Of a stretch of DNA of 52,524 nt, positions 8,820 to 17,895 are shown one piece after another. The stretch is taken from NCBI RefSeq assembly GCF_002101555.1, contig NZ_LQOL01000103.1:1-52524 (forward strand), in the 5' to 3' direction. The notes beneath the pieces are model-generated. The model worked only from the letters and a program-made list of their open reading frames with translations. It searched no databases and was not told where the DNA came from. The DNA comes from Mycolicibacterium canariasense (lineage in GTDB: Bacteria; Actinomycetota; Actinomycetes; Mycobacteriales; Mycobacteriaceae). Both the position numbers and the translations under genes were made by a program. Within the stretch, counting starts at the first letter, position 1, and each line of letters starts with the position of its first letter.

Positions 8820-10211
8820 ATGGGCTTCCTGAGAAGACCGCTGCTTCTCGCTGTGGCGACGCCTCTGGTCTCGATGCTGGTGGCCAGTGGTCAGGCGATT
8901 GCCATTGCCGAACCCGACAGCCCGCCACCGGACGTCATCGCCAGACTGGTCGGCGATGTCGCGCGAGCCGACGAGCAATTGGCCACGCTGCAGGCTGAGG
9001 TCCACAACCAGCAAGAATCAGTCATGAAAGCGCTCCATCAGGTCCAAAGCGCGCGTGAAGCCGCCGGCGCCGCGCAACTCACACTCGACTCCGCGCAGCG
9101 CGAAACCCAGGGTGCCACCGATGTCGTCGAGCGCGCTCAGCAACGGTTCGACGATTTCGCTGCCGCCCAGTACGTACGCGGACCGGCCCAATGGCCGCTG
9201 GTGCCATCAAGTCCCGAGCAGGCGATGTCCACGGCAGCGGCCCAGCAGGCAATGGGGCTGGCCTTCTCCGAGGCGCGAGGAGTCCTGCAGCGAACGCGGG
9301 TCACCCAGACCAATGCGCAGTCAATGGCCCGCCTGGCCCAAGAACGCGCCGATCAGGCCGCACGCGATGCCCAGGCCCGCTACGACGAGGCCGTCCAGGC
9401 CCTGCGCGCCACCGAAGCGGCGTTCACCACCAAAGAAGAACAGATCGGCGCCGCAGCCAGCACAGCTCGCCTCGCACGTCAACGCCTGCAACAGGTCCGC
9501 CGCTCATCGGCACCAGCGGACGAGCCCGCCTCCTCGCCTACCGGGCAGTCGGCACCGCAACCTGGCAGCTGGGATACCCAATACCCCGCACCCCACAGCG
9601 ACACCGGCTGGGACACCTCGAAACCAGCTGTGCCTCGTGCCGATTTAAGTGATCCGGTAGCCATCGTCAACTCCGTCTTGCAAGTCTCCGCGGCCTCCGC
9701 GCAGCTCACTGCGGATCTGGGCCGGCGGTTCCTGTCCAAATTGGGTCTCATCCCGAGCCCGGCACCGTCGACGGCAGCGACACCCGGCCGGATTCCACGG
9801 CTCTATGGCCAACAGGCGGTGGAGTTCGCCATCCGCAGAGGAATGTCACAGTTGGGCGTTCCCTACTCCTGGGGTGGCGGCAATGCCGCCGGACCGACAC
9901 GAGGAATCGATCAAGGTGCAGGGACAGTCGGCTTCGACTGTTCAGGCCTGATGGTGTTTGCTTTCGCCGGCGTCGGTATCAACCTCCCGAAATACTCGGG
10001 AGCTCAATACGACCGTGGGCGCCGTGTTCCCGTCGCGCAAATGCGACGTGGTGATCTCATCTTCTGGGGCCCCGGCGGTAGCCAGCACGTTGCCATCTAT
10101 CTCGGACAAGGGCAGATGCTGGAATCGCCGTTCACCGGGTCCCAGGTGCGGATTGCTCCCGTGCGATCCAGTGGCATGACGACCCATGTTGTCCGGCTGA
10201 TCGACTACTGA
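8820..10211 (+). CDS. RipA-like NlpC/P60 peptidoglycan endopeptidase
   Basis: A secreted cysteine peptidase of about 463 residues that would cut the D-Glu/meso-DAP bond of peptidoglycan stems. It has a signal peptide (about 1-35), a long Ala/Gln-rich coiled coil (about 40-230), a Pro-rich linker, and a C-terminal NlpC/P60 domain with the catalytic Cys in FDCSG and His in SQHVAIYLG. Size and order match M. tuberculosis RipA (about 470 residues). The ATG at 8820 is supported by GGAAGG. It is closely related to the interrupted gene at 51.3 kb, and its catalytic domain to the gene at 28.1 kb. The candidate BlaI box upstream suggests control with copC and ctaD. Confidence 0.93.
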   Translation: MGFLRRPLLLAVATPLVSMLVASGQAIAIAEPDSPPPDVIARLVGDVARADEQLATLQAEVHNQQESVMKALHQVQSAREAAGAAQLTLDSAQRETQGATDVVERAQQRFDDFAAAQYVRGPAQWPLVPSSPEQAMSTAAAQQAMGLAFSEARGVLQRTRVTQTNAQSMARLAQERADQAARDAQARYDEAVQALRATEAAFTTKEEQIGAAASTARLARQRLQQVRRSSAPADEPASSPTGQSAPQPGSWDTQYPAPHSDTGWDTSKPAVPRADLSDPVAIVNSVLQVSAASAQLTADLGRRFLSKLGLIPSPAPSTAATPGRIPRLYGQQAVEFAIRRGMSQLGVPYSWGGGNAAGPTRGIDQGAGTVGFDCSGLMVFAFAGVGINLPKYSGAQYDRGRRVPVAQMRRGDLIFWGPGGSQHVAIYLGQGQMLESPFTGSQVRIAPVRSSGMTTHVVRLIDY

Positions 10212-10431
10212 GCGCCAACCTGACCCACCAGGCGTGCGCACACAGCCCGATGACCTCAACTTTTGCCGACACAGGTCATCGCGGCCTGCGTTCAGCTACG
10301 CCAGCGCTGTTACAAGGCCCTCGTCCGCATGCGCGCGGCCACGCCGACAGAGCGCTTCATAACCAGACAAAGTCGAACATGCTGCCGCCCAATAGAATGC
10401 GCCGTAGTTGAAGTCGCCAACGAGGTGTTCA

Positions 10432-12357
10432 TCACTTGGCTGAGCTCGCCGCCGCACCCGAGGGATCCGGCCGGGTGCGCCCGGACGCGGCCGTGGTCGC
10501 GCGCCGCCACAGCGCGAGTGTCAATGCGGCTGCCGTGATCGTCGCACCAGCCGCAACGACGTATCCGCCTTGGCGTTGGTCCTGCAGAAGATCGACCGGC
10601 CAGGGCAGTTGCAGTGACCGATAATAGGCTTCTCCGATGATGTCGGCTCGGTGCGCCGTCATCAGACCAGCACCCAGATAGACGGCCAGTGCGCCGAGCG
10701 TCGCAACCACGGCCGACGCTGGTCGGTGCCTGCCGCGCTGGCCGAGGACCGATTCGAAGAAGAGCCAACCGCTGCCCAGCACATAGCCATTCATCAGCAG
10801 GTGCGTGGAGTGCTTGCCGACGGCGATGGCGAACAGCCCGCCGAGCAACAGCACGGCAATGCTCGAGCCGAAAATCAGCGAAGCGACGACCGGTCGGAGG
10901 AGGAACCGCATCAGCGATGACCCCGCCGCCGCCACCAGCCACTCCCGGCGCCCGGGCGGCGCCCCAGCGTCGGCCCTCGGCAGCGTCAGCAACGCCAGCC
11001 TGCCGGGGGCACCAGTAACCAGCAGGACCGGCACAACGGTGGACAGCAACATCAAGACGAGCATCTGGATGCTGAAATCGACCGGCATGTAGGTACCGAG
11101 TCCCGACGAAGTCGCCAACAGCAACACCGCGCAGCCCAGCACCCAGCACCCGGTACGCGACCATGGCCACCCGTGACCACGGCGGCGCAGGCGGTACGCG
11201 GCGATGACATACACCGCGGCCATGACGACCGCGGCCGTACCGAAGAACAGGTCAAAACGCCAGTCCCCCATCATCCGCCAAACATTCGGGGGCCCGGCCG
11301 GGACGAAACCGATCGCAGCCTCGGTCGGGCCCGGTTCCGACTGCGCCACCGGTGGTGGCGGCGTCCGACCGAGTCCGACCGCAATTCCTACTGCAACACC
11401 AAAAATCACCGCCTCTGCCAGCGCCAGGCGCATCATCGGGCCGCGTGCAGTTGGATCGGATCGCAAAGCAGCAATACCTGAGCGTCGTTGTCTCCAGCCG
11501 AACACACCGAGTGCTGCGAGCGCGGCCAACTTTCCGGCAACCAACAGGCCGTACCGACTGTCGAGGTCGCTGATCCCCACCCGGATGCCGGCATTGATCA
11601 GGCCACTGAAGCCTATTGCGACGAAGCACCACAAGGCCAGCGAAGAAAACCGGCGAACAGCCAGGGCGAGGTGTTCGCCGTGGCGGATGCCGTAGCAGAG
11701 TACCGCCAGTAGCCCACCCATCCAGACGGCCCCTGTTCCCAGGTGAATGAGCAGACTGTTCGTGGCCATATCGTGCGCACCACCGGAGGAAGAGTGCCCC
11801 GACAGTCCGATGGGCACCAAAGTCAGCAAGGCGATACCCAAGCAGACGGGAACCCATTTCCAGCGCAGCACAACGCTACTGAGCGCCGCCACCGTCGCGG
11901 CCAGTGCGGCAGTCCAACGCCAGGCGTTCGTCGTTTCCACCATGCCCGCGGCACTCCAGATCTGCGCCGGCGTGAGCGCGGTGACCGGTCGGCCTGAAAC
12001 ATCGGAAACAGACAAAGCAACCAACAGGATGGCGCTGGCCGCCCACACCCCAGAGGCAGCGGCGCCCAGCCGGACCGCACGGTAGCCCGCCACATCGAGC
12101 ACCCCGCTGGGCTGCGGGGGCACAAGAAACGCCGCAAACAGGAACGCGCCGACAGCCACCACGGCGGCGACCTCTCCGATAGCGCGGGCCGCCGGCAAGC
12201 CCAGTGTGGTCACCGGCCCCGAATCAGGCAGGCCCGTCGCGGTCAACACCTCGTCCAGCGACCACGACCCGATTGCGGCAGCGGTCATGCCGGCCAATAC
12301 CGCCACCGTCACCAGCGTGGCTGTCACCGCAGCTTGTCGACTCGCCACAGCTTTCAT
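10432..12357 (-). CDS. CopD-CtaG fusion membrane protein (Rv0102-type)
   Basis: A 641-residue protein with about 15 membrane segments. The N-terminal half is a CopD copper-import domain (HLGTGAVWMGGLLAVLCYG; a Ser/His-rich loop GHSSSGGAHDM). The C-terminal half is a CtaG domain (FSIQMLVLMLLSTVVPVLLVTGAPGRL; HSTHLLMNGYVLGSGWLFFE). This architecture matches M. tuberculosis Rv0102. The family is tied to moving copper across the membrane and supplying cytochrome oxidase. Its start overlaps the resB stop by ATGA, so the two are cotranslated. Confidence 0.9.
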   Translation of the reverse strand: MKAVASRQAAVTATLVTVAVLAGMTAAAIGSWSLDEVLTATGLPDSGPVTTLGLPAARAIGEVAAVVAVGAFLFAAFLVPPQPSGVLDVAGYRAVRLGAAASGVWAASAILLVALSVSDVSGRPVTALTPAQIWSAAGMVETTNAWRWTAALAATVAALSSVVLRWKWVPVCLGIALLTLVPIGLSGHSSSGGAHDMATNSLLIHLGTGAVWMGGLLAVLCYGIRHGEHLALAVRRFSSLALWCFVAIGFSGLINAGIRVGISDLDSRYGLLVAGKLAALAALGVFGWRQRRSGIAALRSDPTARGPMMRLALAEAVIFGVAVGIAVGLGRTPPPPVAQSEPGPTEAAIGFVPAGPPNVWRMMGDWRFDLFFGTAAVVMAAVYVIAAYRLRRRGHGWPWSRTGCWVLGCAVLLLATSSGLGTYMPVDFSIQMLVLMLLSTVVPVLLVTGAPGRLALLTLPRADAGAPPGRREWLVAAAGSSLMRFLLRPVVASLIFGSSIAVLLLGGLFAIAVGKHSTHLLMNGYVLGSGWLFFESVLGQRGRHRPASAVVATLGALAVYLGAGLMTAHRADIIGEAYYRSLQLPWPVDLLQDQRQGGYVVAAGATITAAALTLALWRRATTAASGRTRPDPSGAAASSAK

Positions 12358-13949
12358 TGGACCGTGTCCGTACGGTGCCGGGCACGAGTTTCACCGGCGG
12401 AGTGCGCATCCGGCACCAAGCGGGTGACCAAGCGGTCGAACTCCTCGCCCCACCCGGCATTGTCCGTTCGCGCCAGCCCGCCGAACTCGATGGACACCAG
12501 GCCGGAGGTGGCCGAGTGGCGGATTTTGACCCACACTCTGCGGCGTCGAACAATGAGCGACACCAGAAGACCGGCCATCATGGTGATGGCGAACACCAGC
12601 ACCCAGATCTGGGCCGGGTCATAGGACAGCTGCAGGCTCACAAAGTCAGTCACCGCGTCGAAGCGGACCACGGTGTTGTCCTTGAGCCTGACCTGCTCGC
12701 CGAGGCGCAGATTGACCCGCTCCATCCGCTCAAGCCTCCCCTGTCCGATCATGCGCTGGTCCAGGGAGAAGATCGATTGCGGCCTCCCGGAGTCCATTCC
12801 GGTATCGCCCTTGTAGACGTCCACCGCCACGGCGGGATCGTTAGGGGCAGGGAACGCTGACGAAAGAAGCTTGCCGTCGAGCTGCTCGGTCGGAGCCAGC
12901 AAACCTTCGATCGCGATCTGATTCTTGCGGCGCTCGTCATCGTCAGGAAAACTGCGCGCCGGCGGATCGAAACGCATCGCGCCCGATGACAGCAACGTCT
13001 GCAGATCTTCAGGCTGCCACTGCAGCGTCTGAGTACGCGACTGCCCGTCGGGAAACGTGACGGTGAACGTCGGGGCATAGCCATGGCCCAGCAGGTACAA
13101 CCGCACACCGCCCACCCGAAGTGGATCATTGACCTGCAATCGATACGGTTGCCACACGTTGGAGGTGAGGTCATCACCGGCTTGGTAATCGATATCCGCA
13201 GCGAATCCCACGGCCTGCCCGTTGGGCAGGAAATCGGCCTCAAAACCATTCACACGCACACACATCGGGAACAACTCCGTGCCGTCGACTGTCGTCCCTG
13301 GCCGGAATGCGTCGAATGCCGCGGCCGACGCAGAACAAAATCCCGGCCCCCCATCGGCGATCACAATGACATTGCCTTCGTAGGCGTAGAGCTTGCCGGC
13401 TGCGAGCGAAATCAGCAGGCCGATCAGTGAGAAGTGAAATATCAGGTTCCCGGCTTCTCGCAAGTATCCGCGCTCAGCAGCGATCTCGACGCCGTCCGCG
13501 CCGCGACGGGTGACCGCACGCCAACCCCGCAGTCCGGCACGAACCTCGCGCGCACGCTGCCAAGGATCGCCCTCGGCGACGACACGTCGATACTTCGGCA
13601 GCCGTGAGAGGTTACGTGGAGCAGGGACCGGTACCGCTCTCAAACCTCGGCCATAATCGGCCAAACGTGCTGTCAGACAACCAATCAAGGATACGAACAA
13701 TAGGATGTAGATCGATGTGAACCATATGCTGGAGAACACGTCGAACACCTGAAACCGGTCCAACCACGGTCCGACTCTGGGATTGTCCGCGATATAGCCT
13801 GCCACCGTCGTCGGATTGACGGCGCGCTGCGGCCACAACGCACCCGGTATTGCCGCCAACGCCAGCAAGAACAACAAGACCAAAGCAGTGCCCATCGAGG
13901 TCAGCTTGCGCCAAGCGCTGCGCAGGTACACCACAAGGCTTCGTGTCAT
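12354..13949 (-). CDS. resB: ResB/Ccs1-type cytochrome c biogenesis protein
   Basis: A 531-residue membrane protein of the system II haem-attachment machinery, with three N-terminal helices, a large extracytoplasmic domain and a final helix (LVFAITMMAGLLVSLIV). It follows Rv0528 in length and layout. System II normally needs CcsA and CcdA as well; neither is in this window, although an Rv0526-type thioredoxin is at 7.1 kb. The extra ResB may therefore use chromosomal partners. Its start overlaps the stop of a 52-codon open frame by ATGA. Confidence 0.92.
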   Translation of the reverse strand: MTRSLVVYLRSAWRKLTSMGTALVLLFLLALAAIPGALWPQRAVNPTTVAGYIADNPRVGPWLDRFQVFDVFSSIWFTSIYILLFVSLIGCLTARLADYGRGLRAVPVPAPRNLSRLPKYRRVVAEGDPWQRAREVRAGLRGWRAVTRRGADGVEIAAERGYLREAGNLIFHFSLIGLLISLAAGKLYAYEGNVIVIADGGPGFCSASAAAFDAFRPGTTVDGTELFPMCVRVNGFEADFLPNGQAVGFAADIDYQAGDDLTSNVWQPYRLQVNDPLRVGGVRLYLLGHGYAPTFTVTFPDGQSRTQTLQWQPEDLQTLLSSGAMRFDPPARSFPDDDERRKNQIAIEGLLAPTEQLDGKLLSSAFPAPNDPAVAVDVYKGDTGMDSGRPQSIFSLDQRMIGQGRLERMERVNLRLGEQVRLKDNTVVRFDAVTDFVSLQLSYDPAQIWVLVFAITMMAGLLVSLIVRRRRVWVKIRHSATSGLVSIEFGGLARTDNAGWGEEFDRLVTRLVPDAHSAGETRARHRTDTVQ

Positions 13950-14104
13950 GTCGTCCCAGCGGCACCGGCACTACCGGCGACGTTATCGCCGACCCCGCTT
14001 ACTGTGCGACCTACCGGCCCGGCTGTAGCTATACCACCTAGGGTGCGCCGTCGAGGCAGAGTCGGTGACGCTGCGCGTCCCGCGAGGCCGGCGGTTCTAA
14101 GCAT
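13946..14104 (-). CDS. possible 52-residue leader peptide before resB
   Basis: A small frame beginning MLRTAGLAGRAA and ending GSAGAAGTT, with no recognisable domain. Its TGA overlaps the resB ATG, and its ATG lies 64 bp from the box at 14168-14185, which fits a coupled leader. The ribosome site (AGAGG, about 11 bases upstream) is weak and the composition is low-complexity. It could instead be 5' untranslated sequence. Confidence 0.3.
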   Translation of the reverse strand: MLRTAGLAGRAASPTLPRRRTLGGIATAGPVGRTVSGVGDNVAGSAGAAGTT

Positions 14105-14167
14105 GCGGGTACGCACCTCTTTCTGCAGTTTCCGGGCCGAGCATTCGCGTGCTCGTTGCAGGCTTAT

Positions 14168-14185
14168 CTACTGAGATGCTACGTA
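14168..14185 (-). promoter_or_regulatory. 18-bp box before the resB operon
   Basis: On the minus strand this reads TAC-GTAGC-ATC-TCA-GTAG, one base pattern away from the island consensus (ATC instead of the inner TAC). It is oriented toward resB like the other boxes relative to their genes. It lies about 85 bp from the ArsR operator, which serves the opposite direction. Confidence 0.5.
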
Positions 14186-14249
14186 GTTTAGTTGACCGTC
14201 ATCGGGCCGCATCGCCTAGGGCGCCGAGCCACGAGTGGCTTCATATATC

Positions 14250-14267
14250 AACATACTTTAGTATGTT
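14250..14267 (+). promoter_or_regulatory. ArsR-type operator, perfect 8-2-8 palindrome
   Basis: AACATACT-TT-AGTATGTT is a perfect inverted repeat ending 3 bases before the ATG of the ArsR-family gene. No ribosome site fits between them, so the transcript may be leaderless. The position is right for autorepression of the sensor and its ATPase. Confidence 0.75.
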
Positions 14268-14270
14268 CGT

Positions 14271-14654
14271 ATGATTGAGCCGGTGGCTACTTGCGAACTT
14301 CTCTGCCTAGACCTGCCTCATGCGGAGCATATTCGCGCCACCGTGCCCGACGCCGAAACCGTGCAAGCGGCCGCAGCGGCTTCGCGCGGTCTGGGAGACG
14401 CCACCAGGTTGGCCATCGCCGCGGCGCTCGTTACCGGCGACGAGCTGTGTGTTTGCGATGTGGCCTGGGTGGTCGGGTTGTCGCAGGGACTGGTGTCCCA
14501 CCATCTGCGCCAGCTCAAGAATGCCTCCTTGGTCTCGTCACGCCGCCAGGGCAAATTGGTCATGTACCGGCTGACCGAGCGCGGTCGCCAGCTGACGGCT
14601 GCCGTCCTGGGCAACGTGCCGGCCCCGGCGGAAAGGGTGACTGATCGTGTCTGA
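14271..14654 (+). CDS. ArsR/SmtB metal-sensing repressor, CadC/CmtR type
   Basis: A 127-residue winged-helix repressor (DEL CVCDVAWVVGLSQGLVSHHLRQLKNASLV) that would leave DNA on binding a soft metal. Two cysteine pairs stand out, CELLC near the N-terminus and CVC at the start of the DNA-binding region. They match the alpha-3N site of CadC (Cd, Pb, Bi, Zn). It overlaps the next ATPase gene by 8 bases, which is its likely target together with its own promoter palindrome. M. tuberculosis CmtR-CtpG is a similar pairing. Confidence 0.9.
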   Translation: MIEPVATCELLCLDLPHAEHIRATVPDAETVQAAAAASRGLGDATRLAIAAALVTGDELCVCDVAWVVGLSQGLVSHHLRQLKNASLVSSRRQGKLVMYRLTERGRQLTAAVLGNVPAPAERVTDRV

Positions 14655-16713
14655 CGCGTGCTGCGGCCCCCAGGACCTCGCCGAACTGGACTCAGGTCCC
14701 GAAGAGCTCTGGCAAGTACGGGAACTGCAGCTGGCAACGCTAGCCGCGCTTCTGTTGGGTGCGGGCTGGATCGTGGGGCGGATCGGGTACGACGATGCCG
14801 CAGTTGCCGTGGAGTTGATCGCGGTGTGTGCCGCGGCCTCGACCTTCGTCCCAGATGCAGTACGCAACCTTCGCCATGGGCGTATCGGTGTGGGCACGTT
14901 GATGATGATCGCCGCGATCGGTGCCGTCGCGCTGGGGCAGTTCGCGGAGGCGGCGCTGCTTGGCATCCTTTTCTCGATCGCTGAAGGTTTGGAACATTAT
15001 GCCGTGAGCCGGACACGGCGGGGCCTGCGTTCGCTGCTGGCGTTGGTGCCGCCGAAGGCATCGGTTATTCGCGGCGGCAGCGAAATCACCGTGGCACCCG
15101 ATGATCTGGTCGTCGGCGATGTCATGGTGATCCGCCCCGGCGAGAGAGCTGCTACAGACGGGTTCATCCGATCCGGTCAGACCAGTCTTGATTTGTCGGC
15201 CATCACCGGCGAATCGGTTCCGGTGGAAGCCGGACCTGGCAGTGAGATCCACGCCGGTGCGATCAATGGCGGCGGCGCAATTGAGGTCGAGGTGACCGCG
15301 CTGGCTGCGGACAGCTCACTTGCTCGCATCGTCCATATCGTCGAAGATGCCCAGGAACGCAAGGGGGCAGGCCAGCGGATTGCCGACCGCATCGCCCGCC
15401 CACTGGTTCCGGCGATCATGATTTTGTCCGCGCTGATCGCTGCGGCCGGTGCGCTCTTCGGCGACCCGATGCTCTGGCTGGAGCGGGCGCTGGTTGTGCT
15501 TGTCGCCGCGTCGCCGTGTGCGCTGGCCATCGCGGTGCCGCTGACGGTCGTCGCGGCCATCGGCGCTGCCAGTCGTCAGGGCGCCCTGATCAAGGGCGGT
15601 GCGGCAGTCGAAGAGCTGGGCCGGATCAAAGTCATCGCACTGGATAAGACCGGCACCCTTACCCGCAATCAACCACAGGTGGTCGAGGTTGTCACCGTGG
15701 ACGGCGTTGGCGCCGCAGACGCGCTGAAACTTGCCGCAGCGCTTGAGGCACGCAGCGAACACCCTCTGGCGCAGGCGATTCTGGCCGCTTCACCCGATGC
15801 TCCGGTGGCCAGCGACGTCACTTCCGTGCCGGGTCACGGACTGCACGGCCGCCTCGGTGAGCACCACCTGCGCCTGGGTAAACCCTCGTGGGTCACGCCA
15901 GGAATCCTGGCCGGGGAGATCGAGCGGCTGCAGGCCGCTGGCGCCACGGTGGTGGTCCTGGCGTGCGACGGCAATGTGCTCGCGGCGATCGCGGTACGCG
16001 ACGAGCTTCGCCCCGAAGCGGCTGAAGCCGTTGGCCTGTTACAGCGACTCGGCATCACCGTGGCGATGCTCACTGGCGACAACACCCGCACCGCGCAGGC
16101 ACTGGCTACCCAAGCCGGCATCACCACCGTGCATGCAGAACTACTCCCCGAGGACAAATCCGCCCTGCTACCGACGATCGCAAAGGGCCGCCCGATCGCT
16201 ATGGTCGGCGACGGCGTCAACGACGCACCGGCTCTGGCCACCGCTGATGTCGGTATCGCCATGGGCGCGATGGGCACCGATGTCGCGATTGAAACCGCCG
16301 ACGTGGCCCTGATGGGTGAAGACCTGCGCCACCTACCTCAAGTGCTGGCACACTCACGGCGGGCCCGGCGAATCATGGTCCAGAACATCGCGTTCTCACT
16401 GGCGATCATCACCATCCTGATACCGCTGGCTTCATTCGGTGTGCTCGGCCTTGCCACCGTGGTGTTCATCCACGAGTCCGCCGAAGTGCTCGTGATCCTC
16501 AACGCCATCCGCGCCGCCCGCACCCGCGCTTTGCCCGGTGTGAACGTCCCGCCGCGAAGCTCTCAGGTTCACGGCGTCAACATCGGCCCACCCAAGCAGG
16601 TCGCTGACACCTGCTGTGGGCCGATGATCCCCGACCCGACGCCCGCAGTTGCATCTGTGGACCACGGTTGCGACTGCTGCGCCCCGCCGAGGATCAGCCA
16701 CACCGGGAAGTGA
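14647..16713 (+). CDS. P1B-type Cd/Pb/Zn ATPase, CtpG-like
   Basis: A 688-residue metal efflux pump. In order: short N-terminus with CC (SDACCGP), four helices, TGES actuator loop, SPC metal motif (ASPCALAIAVP), phosphorylation site DKTGT, SEHPLA, hinge GDGVNDAP, and last helices with FIHESAEVLVILNAIR. The C-terminal tail has two Cys pairs (DTCCGP, CDCCAP) that may bind metal. It lacks a ferredoxin-like HMA domain. The GTG start overlaps the sensor gene. With the CadC-type sensor it forms a self-contained cadmium/lead resistance unit. Confidence 0.93.
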   Translation: MSDACCGPQDLAELDSGPEELWQVRELQLATLAALLLGAGWIVGRIGYDDAAVAVELIAVCAAASTFVPDAVRNLRHGRIGVGTLMMIAAIGAVALGQFAEAALLGILFSIAEGLEHYAVSRTRRGLRSLLALVPPKASVIRGGSEITVAPDDLVVGDVMVIRPGERAATDGFIRSGQTSLDLSAITGESVPVEAGPGSEIHAGAINGGGAIEVEVTALAADSSLARIVHIVEDAQERKGAGQRIADRIARPLVPAIMILSALIAAAGALFGDPMLWLERALVVLVAASPCALAIAVPLTVVAAIGAASRQGALIKGGAAVEELGRIKVIALDKTGTLTRNQPQVVEVVTVDGVGAADALKLAAALEARSEHPLAQAILAASPDAPVASDVTSVPGHGLHGRLGEHHLRLGKPSWVTPGILAGEIERLQAAGATVVVLACDGNVLAAIAVRDELRPEAAEAVGLLQRLGITVAMLTGDNTRTAQALATQAGITTVHAELLPEDKSALLPTIAKGRPIAMVGDGVNDAPALATADVGIAMGAMGTDVAIETADVALMGEDLRHLPQVLAHSRRARRIMVQNIAFSLAIITILIPLASFGVLGLATVVFIHESAEVLVILNAIRAARTRALPGVNVPPRSSQVHGVNIGPPKQVADTCCGPMIPDPTPAVASVDHGCDCCAPPRISHTGK

Positions 16714-16782
16714 CCGACTTCCCTGGGCGACGACCCAACTTGCTGTGAACACGATGTCACTCAACAGAAGGGAGTGAGTGTG

Positions 16783-17122
16783 ATGACAAGAGTCAGCGAC
16801 AGCGTGCGAGGGCTCTATCGCGCCGAAATGAACCCTGCCGCCACTGCCGACGACCTAGTAGTGCGGCGGCGCCACCTGGAGCGCGCCCATATCGTGTCCC
16901 AGCCGGATCCGTGGCTGCATACGTGCAATCACGCCGCGATGCTCAACTTGTGCTGCGCCAGCACGACCGCCGAGAGGCACTCGGACAGGTGCTGCGGCTG
17001 ATCGTTGCCGCTCCAGGCTCGCTATCCCGTCGGCAATACCGGCCGCACATCCCGTCGGACTCATGACACCTATGCCGATGCCCGCTGATCTTCGCGCTTT
17101 AACACGAAACCTCCTAGGGGCG
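16783..17122 (+). pseudogene. decayed DUF3703 gene
   Basis: The first 50 residues (MTRVSDSVRGLYRAEMN ... RHLERAHIVSQPDPWLHT) match the small DUF3703 family often found beside metal ATPases. The match then jumps frame three times: DRREALGQVLRLIVAAPGS from about 16953, YPVGNTGRTS from about 17023, and VGLMTPMPMPADLRAL from about 17055. The written frame ends early as a Cys-rich 72-residue product that is probably an artefact of the shift. AAGGGAG at 16768-16774 supports the ATG at 16783. Three small indels suggest true decay, though assembly error is not excluded. Confidence 0.7.
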
Positions 17123-17337
17123 CGGCGAAGACGCCGAAAACATCCAAGCCGTGCGACCGCTTGGCAAGTCCGCGAAACACGGCGGCTTGCTTCTCTAGAA
17201 AAAGCGGCGAACGCGCGTTCCGCCGTCTCGACTCGGGGCCACTACGAGGGCTTCCGGCTCCTCGTTCAATTCCGCCGCGACGGAATCGACGCCACGCTCG
17301 GCCATCACCGGTGAACTAGCCCGGTAGGACCGCAGGG

Positions 17338-17895
17338 CTACATCTTTCCGCGACAGCCGGGGCAGGGGCCTTGCATGTCAGCGCACATAGGACAGTTGTC
17401 CATCGACATTGTCATGGACCCGTTGCAGCACCACATCAGCTTGGTCGTGCCGTTGTCGTAGATGACCGCCATGGGCTCTGAGCCGGTGACATCGAAGTAG
17501 AGTGCACCAGTCGAGGATTGGCCCTGGCCAAGGGTACTGGCCGGAAGTCCTTGGGGGCTGGCGATCTGCCACAGAACGGGGTAGCGCTGCCCGTCTGCGG
17601 TGACGGCATAAAGGTTCGGAATTATTGGAGTCACCGTGCCGCTTGCCGCTCGGACGGTGGCGGATGCTTCCCACACTTGACCGCGAGCCGCGTACCCGGG
17701 CAGCACGGCAGCGGATGTCCGAAGATCACTGACGATCCACTCCTGGACGACAGCGCCTCCAGCGTCGGTCAGTTGGTGAGGCGAGCCGAATTGATGATCG
17801 CAAGCCATCGCGGCAACAGCCGGTGGAGCGAGAGCGGCCGACACAGCGAAAATCGTCGCGAAGACGAATGTTGACAGGGAGGCGCGGAACCGCAT
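17338..17895 (-). CDS. secreted MPT63-fold (DUF1942) protein with Cys/Met-rich tail
   Basis: A 185-residue secreted protein. After a signal peptide ending APPAVAA comes an immunoglobulin-like MPT63/DUF1942 domain (GSPHQLTDAGGAVVQEWIV ... RYPVLWQIASPQGLPAST ... GALYFDVTG). Ordinary MPT63 proteins stop soon after this. Here about 32 extra residues hold six Cys and seven Met, in the motifs WCC, CPMC and CPGC. That looks like a copper-binding tail. ATG at 17895 with GGAAGGA upstream. A CTTYA-N6-CTTYA repeat lies about 190 bp upstream, as before mmcO and the DUF305 genes. Function is unknown; copper binding is inferred. Confidence 0.85.
   Translation of the reverse strand: MRFRASLSTFVFATIFAVSAALAPPAVAAMACDHQFGSPHQLTDAGGAVVQEWIVSDLRTSAAVLPGYAARGQVWEASATVRAASGTVTPIIPNLYAVTADGQRYPVLWQIASPQGLPASTLGQGQSSTGALYFDVTGSEPMAVIYDNGTTKLMWCCNGSMTMSMDNCPMCADMQGPCPGCRGKM

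Noticed and set aside
12204..12860. Plus-strand frame across the resB / copD-ctaG junction
   Set aside because: Antisense shadow of two well-supported genes.
16774..17001. Cys-rich 75-residue metal-binding peptide
   Set aside because: The Cys-rich end arises from a frameshift inside a DUF3703 gene; family similarity continues in another frame.
17317..17340. TAGCCC/GGGCTA hairpin as terminator of the MPT63-like gene
   Set aside because: It includes the stop codon, has a 12-base loop and no T run, so it is too weak to call.
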